Origin: Leptolinea sp. HRD-7
GTDB taxonomy: Bacteria; Chloroflexota; Anaerolineae; Anaerolineales; Anaerolineaceae
Direction: 5' to 3'
Length of the DNA stretch: 64,000 nt
Assembly: GCA_024363285.1 (NCBI GenBank)
Contig: AP024711.1
Coordinates: 148,188-212,187, forward strand
A model generated the notes under the pieces. That model made no database searches. It had not been told where the DNA came from and saw only the letters and a list, made by a program, of their open reading frames with translations. Made by a program: the position numbers and the translations under genes. Shown in pieces: positions 36,100 through 44,408 of the stretch. How positions within the stretch are numbered: position 1 is the first letter of the stretch; each line of letters begins with the position of its first letter.

Positions 36100-37551
36100 G
36101 TGACCATCCAGCAGATCCTCTTCGCCTTCTTTGCCGCCCTGATCTACCGCGTGATGACCATGCCCGCGGTGAAGGACGTTCCCGGCCCCCACCCCGAACG
36201 CGGACGTACCGGCGTGCTCTTCGCCGCGTCAGTGCTGGCCGTCTACGGACTGCAGCCATCCCTGCCCGTGCGCGGGCTGGACTACTGGCTGCCTACCCTC
36301 ACCCTGGTGTTGACGGTCATCTGCTGGGCGGCTGTCACCCCGGCGGAAGAACGCTCGCTGAAAGCCAACGCCCCTGCCCTGCTCGGGCTGCTGGGCGCGG
36401 CGCTGCTGGTGGCGCTTTCTCGCTTTGTGACCTTGCCCGCGGGTCTGGTCAACCTCGCCCCTCCTCCGCTGGAACAGGCCCTCATCGGGCTTGTCGTTCT
36501 GGGAGTATTGGTATTCATATCTATACGCATTAAACAGCCTTCCGCCGGGCTGGCGCTGGGTATATTGATCGTCCTGTTCGTGGTCCTCAAGACCCCTCCC
36601 CTTGCCCTGTTGACGTCCGCCGGGCTGCGGTCTCTCGCCGGGCAGAACACCGCCGGCGCCTCACCCATTGACATCCGCTGGCTGGGCTTTTCGTACCTGG
36701 CCTTCCGCCTCATCCACACACTGCGCGACCGGCAATCCGGCCGCCTGCCCTCCGCCACACTGGCGGAGTACCTGACCTACGCCGTGTTCTTCCCGGCGTT
36801 CACCTCGGGGCCGATCGACAAACTCGACCGCTTCCTGAAGGACCTGCGTACCCCCGCCGCCCTCGATTCCGGCGAGTTCGCCGAAGCCTTCCGCCGGCTG
36901 GTGCTCGGCCTGTTCAAAAAATTCGCCGTAGCCGACACGCTGGCGATCATCGCGCTCAATCCGCAGGTCGCGGGTCAGGTCACCCAACCCGGTTGGCTGT
37001 GGTTGATGCTCTACGCGTATACCCTGCAGATCTATTTTGACTTCAGCGGCTACACCGATATCGCCCTGGCAATGGGGCGCATCCTCGGGTTCAAACTGCC
37101 CGAGAACTTCAACAACCCCTACCTGCGCACCAACCTTACGCAGTTCTGGAACAACTGGCACATGACGCTCACCAACTGGGTGCGCGCGTACTTCTTCAAT
37201 CCGGTCACTCGCTGGTTCCGGGTGAACAAACCGGAAATGTCCGTACCGCTGGTGATGGTCATCGGGCAGCTTGGAACCATGCTGCTGATTGGCCTGTGGC
37301 ACGGGGTGACGGTCAACTTTGTGATCTGGGGTCTGTGGCACGGCCTGGGGTTGTTCGCGCAGAATCGGTATTCGGAGTGGGCCAAACGCTCCGCGCCGGG
37401 CCGGGTGCAGTCAACGTGGGGGAAGAAACTGCTGGGATTCGGCAGCTGGCTGGTCACCTTCCACTATGTGGCCTTCGGCTGGGTGTGGTTCTGTCTGCCG
37501 GACATGGGGTCAGCGTTGAAGGTGTTTGCGGGGCTGCTGGGATTGGGATAG
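36100..37551 (+). CDS. MBOAT-family membrane O-acyltransferase (DltB/AlgI-like)
   Basis: 483-aa integral membrane protein with about eleven hydrophobic segments. The MBOAT core is clear: 'FDFSGYTDIALAMGRILGF' (about 310-328), 'QFWNNWHMTLTNWVRAYFF' with His354, and 'GLWHGVTVNFVIWGLWHG' with the likely catalytic His401. These match DltB/AlgI, which transfer acyl groups across the membrane to extracellular polymers. Start is GTG directly behind the microprotein stop. Being coupled to a DltX-like microprotein and a lipoprotein suggests acylation of a surface polysaccharide. Donor and acceptor are unknown. Confidence 0.88.
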   Translation: MTIQQILFAFFAALIYRVMTMPAVKDVPGPHPERGRTGVLFAASVLAVYGLQPSLPVRGLDYWLPTLTLVLTVICWAAVTPAEERSLKANAPALLGLLGAALLVALSRFVTLPAGLVNLAPPPLEQALIGLVVLGVLVFISIRIKQPSAGLALGILIVLFVVLKTPPLALLTSAGLRSLAGQNTAGASPIDIRWLGFSYLAFRLIHTLRDRQSGRLPSATLAEYLTYAVFFPAFTSGPIDKLDRFLKDLRTPAALDSGEFAEAFRRLVLGLFKKFAVADTLAIIALNPQVAGQVTQPGWLWLMLYAYTLQIYFDFSGYTDIALAMGRILGFKLPENFNNPYLRTNLTQFWNNWHMTLTNWVRAYFFNPVTRWFRVNKPEMSVPLVMVIGQLGTMLLIGLWHGVTVNFVIWGLWHGLGLFAQNRYSEWAKRSAPGRVQSTWGKKLLGFGSWLVTFHYVAFGWVWFCLPDMGSALKVFAGLLGLG

Positions 37552-37619
37552 ATTTGTTTCTATGATTATGAAGAGGGATCATTTTGTTGACTTCAAAAAA
37601 ATGATCCCTCTTTTCTTTG

Positions 37620-38930
37620 CAGGGTGGATGCCGGCGGGGGATTATTGCATCCTCGCATATCGATACAATTCCCGCCACATCAACCGCAGGTTTGCCGGGA
37701 AACGTACCCATCCACAGACAATATCCAAATTGTGCCGCGGTAGATGCAAGCGGATTCAGGTCAATAATTACAGACTCATATCCTCCCGCTTGCAACTACC
37801 CTACCAGAAAATTGTGACACCTGCAGGGTTGATGCCGGCGGGGGATTAATGCGCCCATTCGCACATGGCACCATTCCCGCCGCATCAACCGCGGGATTGG
37901 GAAGATGTATCCAATCAAAAGAAATCACCAAAATTGTGTCACGGTAGATGCAAGCGGATTCAGGTCAATAATTACAGACTCATATCCTCCCGCTTGCATC
38001 TACCCTACCGAAAATATGTGACACCTGCAGGGTGGATGCCGGCGGGGGATTAATGCGCCCGCGCGAAACCGTCACCATTCCCGCCGCATCAACCGCGGGT
38101 CTGCCGGGAAACGTACCTATCCACAGACAATATCCAAATTGTGCCGCGGTAGATGCAAGCGGATTCAGGTCAATAATTACAGACTCATATCCTCCCGCTT
38201 GCAACTACCCTACCAGAAAATTGTGACACCTGCAGGGTTGATGCCGGCGGGGGATTAATGTGTCCAAATAAAACCGGCATCATTCCCGCCGCATCAACCG
38301 CGGGTCTGCCGGGAAACGTACCTATCCACAGACAATATCCAAATTGTGCCGCGGTAGATGCAAGCGGATAAAGGTCTTATATTCACAGATGCATATCCTC
38401 CCGCTTGCATCTACCCTACCGAAAAAATGTGATTTTTTGCAGGGTTGATGCCGGCGGGGGATTAATGTGTCCATTGGAGAATTGCACCATTCCCGCCGCA
38501 TCAACCGCTGGTCTGTCGGGAATTTATCTCATCCATAGACAATATCTCGAATTTGCCGCGGTAGATGCAAGCGGATTTTCGCCTCAGGTTACAAGACGCA
38601 TATCCTCCCGCTTGCATCTACCCTACCGAAAATGTGGTTTTTTTGCAGGGTTGATGCCGGCGGGGGATTATTGTGTCCATTGGAGAATTACACAATTCCC
38701 GCCGCATCAACCGCTGGTCTGTCGGGAATTTATCTCATCCATAGACAATATTTCGAATTTACCACGGTAGATGCAAGCGGATTTTCGCCTCAGGTTACAA
38801 GATTCATGTCCTCCCGCTTGCATCTACCCTGCCGAAAAATGTGATTTTTTACGGGGTTGATGCCGGCGGGGGATTAATGCGTCCGTGTGATATCGTCACA
38901 ATTCCCGTCCGCTTATGCGTCAACCGTGGG
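37620..38930. repeat. Array of 205-bp double-hairpin repeats, six full units and a partial one
   Basis: The anchor CCGGCGGGGGA recurs at 37631, 37835, 38039, 38244, 38451, 38657 and 38863 (periods 204-207). Each full unit contains two related hairpins: arm GGTTGATGCCGGCGGG with its complement about 60 bases on, and arm GGTAGATGCAAGCGG (37741 and each unit after) with its complement about 45 bases on. The arms of the two hairpins are 13/16 identical. Units diverge gradually to the right. Open frames here repeat with the unit and are not genes; 37552-38996 has no other feature. Confidence 0.92.
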
Positions 38931-38996
38931 ACGAACCCAACGGTTTTCCATCCGAGATAAATTTCCGTTTATGACGTCTAGATCTGAACGCAACGT

Positions 38997-40331
38997 TTAA
39001 CCACCCACCGCTAATAACAAACCGAATATATATCCGGCCAGGGTGCTAAATACGGCGACAAGCGCGACATATATCGCCGTCTTCTTTTTGCCCATCACAC
39101 CATTCAATACCAGAATGGACTGAAGCGAAAGCTCAGGGTCTGAGAGCAGATACGCCAGCAAAGGACCGCGGGCCATGCCCAGATCCAGGAACATTTTCGC
39201 TACGGGTACTTCAACCAGCGTGGGGAAATACATAAACACACCGAAAATAACACCCACCAGATTCGCCCAGATCGTATTTTGACCGGCAATGGTGCGCACC
39301 CAGGATTCCGGTATGATCACTTTGACTATTCCGGCCGCGAAAACCCCGATGATCAACAACGGGAAAATCTGTTTGACGAATTTCCAGGTTTCCCACACCC
39401 ACCCTGCCAGTTCGTCCTGGCTGAACGAACGGTTAGCCACAACCCCGATGGCAACAAGCAGGATTAATTCACCGATCAGTCGTCCATTGATGCCGATCAC
39501 CAGAGAACCAACCTCTTCTTTTGGCGCCGCGAGCAAAATGGTCAACGCGATACAGGCAAAAGCCGCGTAAGTCCAAGCGGTAAAGCCGTCAAAGATAGAC
39601 TCAAATCCTCTCCACGCGGTGATACCGATCACCACAAGCATCAGGATCAAAATCGCTCCCTGGACCGTCAGGTTCATGGTTGACAGGAAGGAATCCAACC
39701 TGTTTTCCCACCCGGCGGATAGATGGAAAGAAGCGTACACGTTTGTAAACAAGTCGATCTGCAGCGTGCCGACAATTAACACCGCTACAAGCAGAGTGAA
39801 CATTACCCATATCGCCGGCTTTACTTTTGCGGATTGATCAAAAACGCCGTTAGCCGTCTCCCCGGTTTCGCGTTCACTTTCTTCCACGCGGAATATCCAC
39901 GCCATGATCAGACCGATGACGATGCCAAATCCGATAGAAAGGACCAGACGCGAGATGGCAATGTCTAAACCGATGGTCGCGCCGGTGTACGTTATGGCCA
40001 GAATATTTATGGCCGGTCCCACAAAAAGAAACGTGATGGCCGGACCCAAACCCGCGCCGCGCTTCCAGATGCCGGCGAAAAGCGGCAGGATGGTACAAGA
40101 GCATACTGCCAGAATAAATCCACCAAACGCGGATGCCGGATAGCTGATCCATTTGGAGGCTTTAGGCCCAAGAAACCGCGTGATTGATTCTTTGGGGATC
40201 ATTGAACTCATAAAACCGGCGATCACAAAGGCCGGAACCAGGCACAGAAGCACATGCGCGGCAAGGTAGTCCAGCAGGCCGGTCCACCCCGACCAGAGCA
40301 ATGTGCCCAGATAATTCAATACAGAATCCAT
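38997..40331 (-). CDS. ArsP/UPF0718-type permease
   Basis: 444-aa permease of the DUF318/ArsP family with about eight to ten membrane helices in two halves. The diagnostic 'AVCSCTILPLFAGIWKRGAGLGPAITFL' region lies near residues 95-122 and its second-half counterpart 'YFPTLVEVPVAKMFLDLGMARGPLLAYLL' near 370. Some members export trivalent organoarsenicals; others are uncharacterised. It is last of an operon with an ArsR-type repressor and a mini-thioredoxin, a combination widespread in anaerobes. AAGGATT precedes the ATG. Confidence 0.88.
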   Translation of the reverse strand: MDSVLNYLGTLLWSGWTGLLDYLAAHVLLCLVPAFVIAGFMSSMIPKESITRFLGPKASKWISYPASAFGGFILAVCSCTILPLFAGIWKRGAGLGPAITFLFVGPAINILAITYTGATIGLDIAISRLVLSIGFGIVIGLIMAWIFRVEESERETGETANGVFDQSAKVKPAIWVMFTLLVAVLIVGTLQIDLFTNVYASFHLSAGWENRLDSFLSTMNLTVQGAILILMLVVIGITAWRGFESIFDGFTAWTYAAFACIALTILLAAPKEEVGSLVIGINGRLIGELILLVAIGVVANRSFSQDELAGWVWETWKFVKQIFPLLIIGVFAAGIVKVIIPESWVRTIAGQNTIWANLVGVIFGVFMYFPTLVEVPVAKMFLDLGMARGPLLAYLLSDPELSLQSILVLNGVMGKKKTAIYVALVAVFSTLAGYIFGLLLAVGG

Positions 40332-40392
40332 AAAAAATCCTTGATATCGTTGATCATATACACATGTTTGAATATCTTATTGCCAAAAGAAA

Positions 40393-40410
40393 GGGCAGTC
40401 AGTGCTGCCC
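40393..40410 (-). terminator. Short hairpin between mini-thioredoxin and permease genes
   Basis: GGGCAG/CTGCCC stem with a 6-base loop in the 90-bp gap. No T-run; more likely an mRNA processing or stability element. Confidence 0.35.
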
Positions 40411-40421
40411 CACTTCAATGA

Positions 40422-40658
40422 TCATTCTTTTAACCAGCCGGCGATTTCCGCTTCTGAGGGGATGCGGCCGGAAGAGACAACTTTATCGTTGATAACCAAC
40501 CCCGGGGTTGAAAGGATCGGCCACTTCATGATCTCACTCATTTCAGTCACTTTTTCAAATTCCGCTTCTAAACCCAGATCGTCAACTACTTTGCGCGCCA
40601 TTGCTTCCAATCGTTTACAATTGGCACAACCGGAACCTAAAATCTTTATGTTTAACAT
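40422..40658 (-). CDS. Mini-thioredoxin / redox-active disulfide protein
   Basis: 78-aa thioredoxin-fold protein of the archaeal-type 'small thioredoxin' (TM0996-like) family. The active-site CxxC is 'GSGCANCKRLE' at residues 7-17 and the cis-proline is in 'LSTPGLVIND' near 51-60. Start at 40658 has AAAGGAG upstream; the open frame to 40742 is unused. It lies between the ArsR-type regulator and the permease and may reduce a substrate or a cysteine site of the permease. Confidence 0.88.
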   Translation of the reverse strand: MLNIKILGSGCANCKRLEAMARKVVDDLGLEAEFEKVTEMSEIMKWPILSTPGLVINDKVVSSGRIPSEAEIAGWLKE

Positions 40659-40705
40659 GATCACTCCTTTGTATTCAAAGCTTTGAATGTAATTTTTCAA
40701 AAAAA

Positions 40706-41089
40706 TCATCCGTTGTTTTTCTTTGCCGAACAATGCGGGCAATTACATATCACATCAATATCATTTGGCTGATCGACAGGCCGGCCCGTGAATTCCTGAA
40801 TTGCGTCAAGCACCGCGTATATTTTGGGGTTGACCGCGCGGTAAAAGATATTCCACCCGTCTCGTCGATCTTGAATAATACCGGCTTCGCGCATCACAGC
40901 AAGCTGTTGTGAGATGTACGACTGGCGGAACCCCAAATAAGCCTCCAGATGACACACACAGTGTTCGCCATCTCGCAACAGGTTGAGAATGGCTATCCTT
41001 GCCGGGTGGGTAAGAAGTTTGAATACCTGCGCCTGTTCATCTAAAGCGGCTGTATTCCGTATTCTTTCGTCCAACATATTCAATTCCAT
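40706..41089 (-). CDS. ArsR/SmtB-family metalloregulatory repressor
   Basis: Winged-helix repressor of 127 aa. The helix-turn-helix is 'CHLEAYLGFRQSYISQQLAVMREAGII' with 'EHCVCHL' just before it, which resembles the arsenic/cadmium-sensing CxC site of the family. A second cysteine cluster, 'CNCPHC', is at the C-terminus. ATGs at 41089 and 41077 are both possible; the promoter predicted upstream places the RNA start next to 41089, so the mRNA may be leaderless. It heads the thioredoxin-permease operon and should repress it until metal or metalloid binds. Confidence 0.85.
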   Translation of the reverse strand: MELNMLDERIRNTAALDEQAQVFKLLTHPARIAILNLLRDGEHCVCHLEAYLGFRQSYISQQLAVMREAGIIQDRRDGWNIFYRAVNPKIYAVLDAIQEFTGRPVDQPNDIDVICNCPHCSAKKNNG

Positions 41090-41096
41090 GAATGTG

Positions 41097-41124
41097 ATTA
41101 TAGTATTAACCAATAAGAAGTCAA
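41097..41124 (-). promoter_or_regulatory. Promoter of the arsR-thioredoxin-permease operon
   Basis: Minus strand TTGACT (41124-41119), 16-bp spacer, TATAAT (41102-41097). Confidence 0.6.
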
Positions 41125-41249
41125 TGGGATTGGTCAAAATACATTCCAGACCGCAAAAAATATTTATCGCGGAATCTGCAGGATGGGATCACCCCGAAAG
41201 AACAGAGGTAGGTACACGAGTTGACGTTTCAAAGCAGTCACAGTCAAGC

Positions 41250-41268
41250 GGCGACCCTAAGGGTCGCC
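41250..41268. repeat. GGCGACCC palindrome a
   Basis: Perfect 19-bp palindrome GGCGACCCTAAGGGTCGCC followed by a T-rich run. First of a set at 41.3, 41.8, 43.4, 44.4 and 47.2 kb. Confidence 0.8.
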
Positions 41269-41790
41269 ACTTGTTTTTATATATAACGGCACAAGTCCGC
41301 CTTCCATATTCAACTGTGCGCAGATTTTTATTTTCATCCCCTATCGTACCTGTCAACTATCCTCTTCCATTTTCCACGAGATACCCTTGCCCCGAGAAAC
41401 CTTTCCCGGTGAAAGAAAATGCTTCCCTGACTCTTTAAACCCGGTCAACCGGTAGAACAGAATACTTCTATGTATCCAAAACGATCATATAGTATGAGTA
41501 TGAGGACCGCGCGGATTTTTAGACAACCACAGCCTGTTTCAGTCCATAAGAGATAAATGCTTAAACAGGGGAGCTTCATCCCGATTCCCCCCTCCCCTGC
41601 CCCGGAATCCTTCAAGTGAAAAGCAGGAATTTAAAGTGGAGTTTTATCTTTCTGTCGCATTAAAAAAAGATCGATGATCTTTTTCATCATTCTGAAAAAC
41701 GGCCTTTCTGGCACACATTATGCCTGTACCAGACCAGAGATAGCTATGCGCTTTTTGAAGCCCATTTACAGCGCCTGCAATGCCTTTAGG

Positions 41791-41882
41791 GGCGACCCTT
41801 TATATATTACAGGGTCGCCTCATTGGGTCGCCTCTTGACAAATCTTATAGGCGACCCTTATAATATCTGAAGGGCGACCCTT
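41791..41882. promoter_or_regulatory. Cluster of five GGCGACCC half-sites over the parA promoter
   Basis: Half-sites GGCGACCCTT or its complement start at 41791, 41811, 41825, 41850 and 41873. Two (41791 and 41811) face each other across an AT-rich spacer; one lies in the promoter spacer and one just after the -10 box. This fits autoregulation by the Par proteins or a centromere. Confidence 0.65.
41835..41864 (+). promoter_or_regulatory. parA promoter
   Basis: TTGACA (41835-41840), 18-bp spacer, TATAAT (41859-41864). Confidence 0.7.
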
Positions 41883-41925
41883 AGCCGGAAAATCTGCTCA
41901 TTTCAAGGAACCGATTAAACCATAC

Positions 41926-42696
41926 ATGAAAACCATTGCCTTCGCCAATCAAAAAGGCGGTGTCGGGAAGACCACCACCGCTGTCACTCTCGCGCATGGA
42001 CTGGCCCGACTCGGCCGCCGTACTCTTCTGGTTGACCTCGACCCCCAGGGACATGTGGCGTTTTCTCTGGGCCTTGAAAAAGAGCCGGGGCTGTTTAATC
42101 TGATCGTCAGTGAGATGCCGCTGCGCAAAGTGGTGGTACACGCCCGCGAGAATCTGGATATCCTCCCCGGTGACAAAATGACCGAGAAGGTTAAACGCCA
42201 GATCACCGTCTCCGATTTCCGCGAGTCCATTCTGGCCAATTCGCTGGCCGATCTGGATTATGACGCGGTGCTGCTGGACATGGCGCCGTCACTGGATGTG
42301 CTACACGTCAACGGGTTAGTGGCGTCCGATTTCGTGATCATCCCCACCCGGTTGGACGCGCTGGCGGTTGACGGTGTGCGCGAGATCCTGCTCACTATGG
42401 GTGAAGTCTCACAGCGCGGCCACGCATTTGAGGGTTATTCCATTCTGCCCACGTTCTTTGACCGCACCACCCGCGAGACGCTTACCCAACTGCAGGAGCT
42501 TGTCAAAACGTTTGGCAAGAAGGTCTGGCCACCTATCCCTCAGGATACCCGCGCGCGTGAATCGGCCGCGTATGGCAAGAGCCTGTGGGAATACTCTCCC
42601 GAATCCACGGTATTGACCGGTTATGCCGACAACGGCAAACACGTTGGAGGCTACGCGCAATGCTTAACCCGTCTGCTGGAGGTGTTAGATGCCTGA
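41926..42696 (+). CDS. parA: ParA-family partition ATPase
   Basis: 256-aa Walker-type ATPase without an N-terminal DNA-binding extension. The deviant Walker A KGGVGKTT begins at residue 10; switch motif 'VDLDPQGHVAFSLGLE' follows near 38-53 and Walker B 'YDAVLLDMAPSLDVLHVNGL' near 108-127. These are typical of small ParA/Soj proteins that move plasmids or chromosomal loci. It overlaps the following DNA-binding protein gene by 8 bp, and iterons follow that gene, which is the arrangement of a partition locus. Confidence 0.92.
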   Translation: MKTIAFANQKGGVGKTTTAVTLAHGLARLGRRTLLVDLDPQGHVAFSLGLEKEPGLFNLIVSEMPLRKVVVHARENLDILPGDKMTEKVKRQITVSDFRESILANSLADLDYDAVLLDMAPSLDVLHVNGLVASDFVIIPTRLDALAVDGVREILLTMGEVSQRGHAFEGYSILPTFFDRTTRETLTQLQELVKTFGKKVWPPIPQDTRARESAAYGKSLWEYSPESTVLTGYADNGKHVGGYAQCLTRLLEVLDA

Positions 42697-43111
42697 TCCC
42701 AAATTTGAACGCCGCCCTGTGCTGGATCCCGCCGTGGCCGACCTGCTTTCGGGCATGGAACGCCGCAAAGCCGAAACGCAGCTCCCCCGCCAGCAGCGCG
42801 AAAAAAAGGCTAAGGAGCGCGCCAAGATCACCTCGCGCCGCGAACAGCGCGCCACGTATGACCTGCCCCCGCAGCTTCGCCAGCGCATCAAAGATCTGGC
42901 GGATAGGGAACGCCTGCCGGCCAGTCAACTGGTGAGCCTGGCGTTGATCCGTTTCTTGAACGACCTGGAAACCGGCGCGGTGGACGTAGACGCCATGAAG
43001 CAGCCTTCGCGCAGTCCGCGGTATGATTGGAATCTGGATTTCCCGGAGAATTTAATGCCTGGTCTTGTCCTTCCGAGGATGATCATAAAAAATGGAAAGA
43101 AACGCTCTTAA
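42689..43111 (+). CDS. Ribbon-helix-helix partition partner (ParB/CopG-like)
   Basis: 140-aa basic protein, overlapping parA by 8 bp. Residues 1-52 are charged and Arg/Lys/Gln-rich; residues 53-95 ('ATYDLPPQLRQRIKDLADRE', 'ASQLVSLALIRFLNDL') have the strand-helix-helix pattern of ribbon-helix-helix DNA-binding proteins. The C-terminal 45 residues are of no known type. Type Ib partition systems use such small partners. It probably binds the 25-bp iterons or the GGCGACCC sites next to this locus. Confidence 0.72.
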   Translation: MPDPKFERRPVLDPAVADLLSGMERRKAETQLPRQQREKKAKERAKITSRREQRATYDLPPQLRQRIKDLADRERLPASQLVSLALIRFLNDLETGAVDVDAMKQPSRSPRYDWNLDFPENLMPGLVLPRMIIKNGKKRS

Positions 43112-43149
43112 AGTAATGAAGAGTCGTTAAAGAGTATTAATAGAATCAC

Positions 43150-43164
43150 GTGCAAAATTTGCAC
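43150..43164. repeat. Short palindrome beyond the partition genes
   Basis: GTGCAAAATTTGCAC is a perfect odd palindrome. A related CGTGCAAAAG occurs at 43198-43206. Confidence 0.5.
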
Positions 43165-43210
43165 TCCAGTGAAATGCAGAAATTGCAGGCTGATGACGTG
43201 CAAAAGATTC

Positions 43211-43237
43211 CCCCCGGCTTCCCGGGGGTATTTTTTT
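43211..43237 (+). terminator. Terminator of the parA operon
   Basis: CCCCCGG/CCGGGGG stem with a 4-base loop followed by TA and seven T residues. Confidence 0.88.
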
Positions 43238-43243
43238 CCCGCT

Positions 43244-43393
43244 GGCCGGAATGAATCATTTTCCCGCAGGCCGGAAGGCAAAATATGTATTCAGGACAGA
43301 GTGAAATAATTGCATGCTGGCCTTAAGGCAAAATATGTCAGCAGGCCTGAGGGCGGATATTGCCGTTTGGCCGGAAGGCGAATTTTGCATTCA
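43244..43393. repeat. 25-bp iteron array, six tandem units
   Basis: Units start at 43244, 43269, 43294, 43319, 43344 and 43369, exactly 25 bp apart. Best units begin GGCCGGAAGGCAAAATATGT or GGCCTTAAGGCAAAATATGT; the third is degenerate. A period close to 2.4 helical turns and the position behind parAB suit a centromere or replication-origin iteron set. Confidence 0.75.
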
Positions 43394-43417
43394 TGATGGA
43401 CTTTTGAAGAAATAGAA

Positions 43418-43440
43418 ACGGCGACCCTGAGGGTCGCCGT
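43418..43440 (+). terminator. GGCGACCC palindrome c
   Basis: Arms ACGGCGACCC/GGGTCGCCGT around TGA, followed by TGTTTTC. Terminator-like, and member of the dispersed palindrome set. Confidence 0.75.
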
Positions 43441-43541
43441 TGTTTTCTCGCTCCGGTTTAATTTTTAACCCTGTATTTATATAAATATGCCTGATTTTGT
43501 CGATAATACAAAATATGTCGTGATGATAAGGAGTGGTGAAT

Positions 43542-43763
43542 ATGGCTGAGTGTGAGTGTTTACCCGGATGTGTGTTTTTTAATGACAAAATGGCCAGTAT
43601 CCCTGCCACCGCGGAAATGATGAAGAAACGTTACTGCCTTGGGGATAATTCAAAATGCGCGCGCCATATGGTAAAAGTGGAACTGGGTTCTCAAAAAGTA
43701 CCGGGTGATCTGTATCCGGCACAGGTAGACCGCGTTCCAGGGATTCTGGCCGCCGCCCGGTAA
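43542..43763 (+). CDS. Small cysteine-rich protein, probable metal or Fe-S site
   Basis: 73-aa protein with AAGGAG eight bases before the ATG. It has five cysteines in the pattern CECLPGC (residues 4-10) ... YCLGDNSKC (34-42), ending 'ARHMVKVELG'. I have the impression of a conserved small family of this pattern in several anaerobic phyla, function unknown; this is memory, not a search. No signal peptide. A metal- or cluster-binding role is inferred from the cysteine spacing. Confidence 0.65.
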   Translation: MAECECLPGCVFFNDKMASIPATAEMMKKRYCLGDNSKCARHMVKVELGSQKVPGDLYPAQVDRVPGILAAAR

Positions 43764-43988
43764 CCTTCCAGTGAATTAATTGAATATATTTCCAAAACCA
43801 CCACTTTTTCCGGTGGATCAGATGTTTGTATCCGGGTTGATGGTCGGAATAATGATCCGTTCCCGGTGCCTTATGATGCGCTGACCGCGCCCGGTGGTTT
43901 CTGAATATCCATTCTTTGATGAGTGACACGAATGGGTGGTCAGCACATTCTATGCGCTTCGGATGTTTTGCGGGATGCGGAATATTGT

Positions 43989-44210
43989 TCAGATCCCGAT
44001 GTTGAGGATCTGGCCGGTGCCATCCGGCAGTGGACGCTGCTGGCATACATGTACCGGCACCGAAATATAGACTATTGCTTCTTCCTGCTTTTGGCTCATC
44101 ACCGATTCAAAAGTTTGTTTGGTAACGGCCCGGCTCTTTTTTATATTCCCCGTCACAAAGGGCGACAGTTCGAATTGGCTTATGCCTGATAAGGAGTTTT
44201 TGTCGGTCAT
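43989..44210 (-). CDS. Degenerate YjfB-like small protein
   Basis: 73 aa on the minus strand; ends RPLPDGTGQILNIGI, almost the same C-terminus as the next YjfB-like protein (TPMPDGTGKILNIGA). The middle lacks the repeated Gln/Met/Ala helix pattern of that protein, so it may be a diverged or frameshifted copy. GGGAAGAG lies ahead of the ATG at 44210. Possibly a pseudogene. Confidence 0.4.
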   Translation of the reverse strand: MTDKNSLSGISQFELSPFVTGNIKKSRAVTKQTFESVMSQKQEEAIVYISVPVHVCQQRPLPDGTGQILNIGI

Positions 44211-44364
44211 TGGTTGCACTCTTCCCTGAGATGTTCATAGAGCTTCAGCCTCTTCCACAGGCCGAACGTCAAAGCTCGTGGACACAGGGTGCAAGTAGCA
44301 AGCCAGATCTGGCCTGCCGACATTTTAATTTTGCCAGCCTTTTTCCCGGGTAAAGGAAATCCAA

Positions 44365-44387
44365 ACGGCGACCCTCAGGGTCGCCGT
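44365..44387. terminator. GGCGACCC palindrome d
   Basis: Arms ACGGCGACCC/GGGTCGCCGT around TCA, followed by TATTTTTG. Confidence 0.75.
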
Positions 44388-44408
44388 TATTTTTGAGTTC
44401 GGGCGGCG

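Larger units (their letters stand above)
41090..41790. other. Intergenic region left of the parA promoter
   Basis: No credible gene in about 700 bp. It contains the ArsR-operon promoter, the GGCGACCC palindrome at 41250-41268, and otherwise low-similarity sequence. Confidence 0.5.

Noticed and set aside
37526..38844. Frames of 60-120 codons in the 205-bp array on both strands
   Set aside because: Same protein repeated by the unit; an effect of repeat periodicity.
37620..38930. CRISPR array or integron cassette array in the 205-bp repeats
   Set aside because: There are no unique spacers; the entire unit repeats. No integrase or cassette genes are present and attC core sites are not seen.
40983..41438. 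151-codon plus-strand frame opposite arsR and its promoter
   Set aside because: It crosses a promoter, a gene on the other strand and a palindrome; no ribosome site.
43244..43393. CRISPR array in the 25-bp repeats
   Set aside because: Units are contiguous without spacers and have no repeat-end signature.
43923..44189. 88-codon plus-strand frame
   Set aside because: No ribosome site; the opposite strand carries the YjfB-like C-terminal motif.
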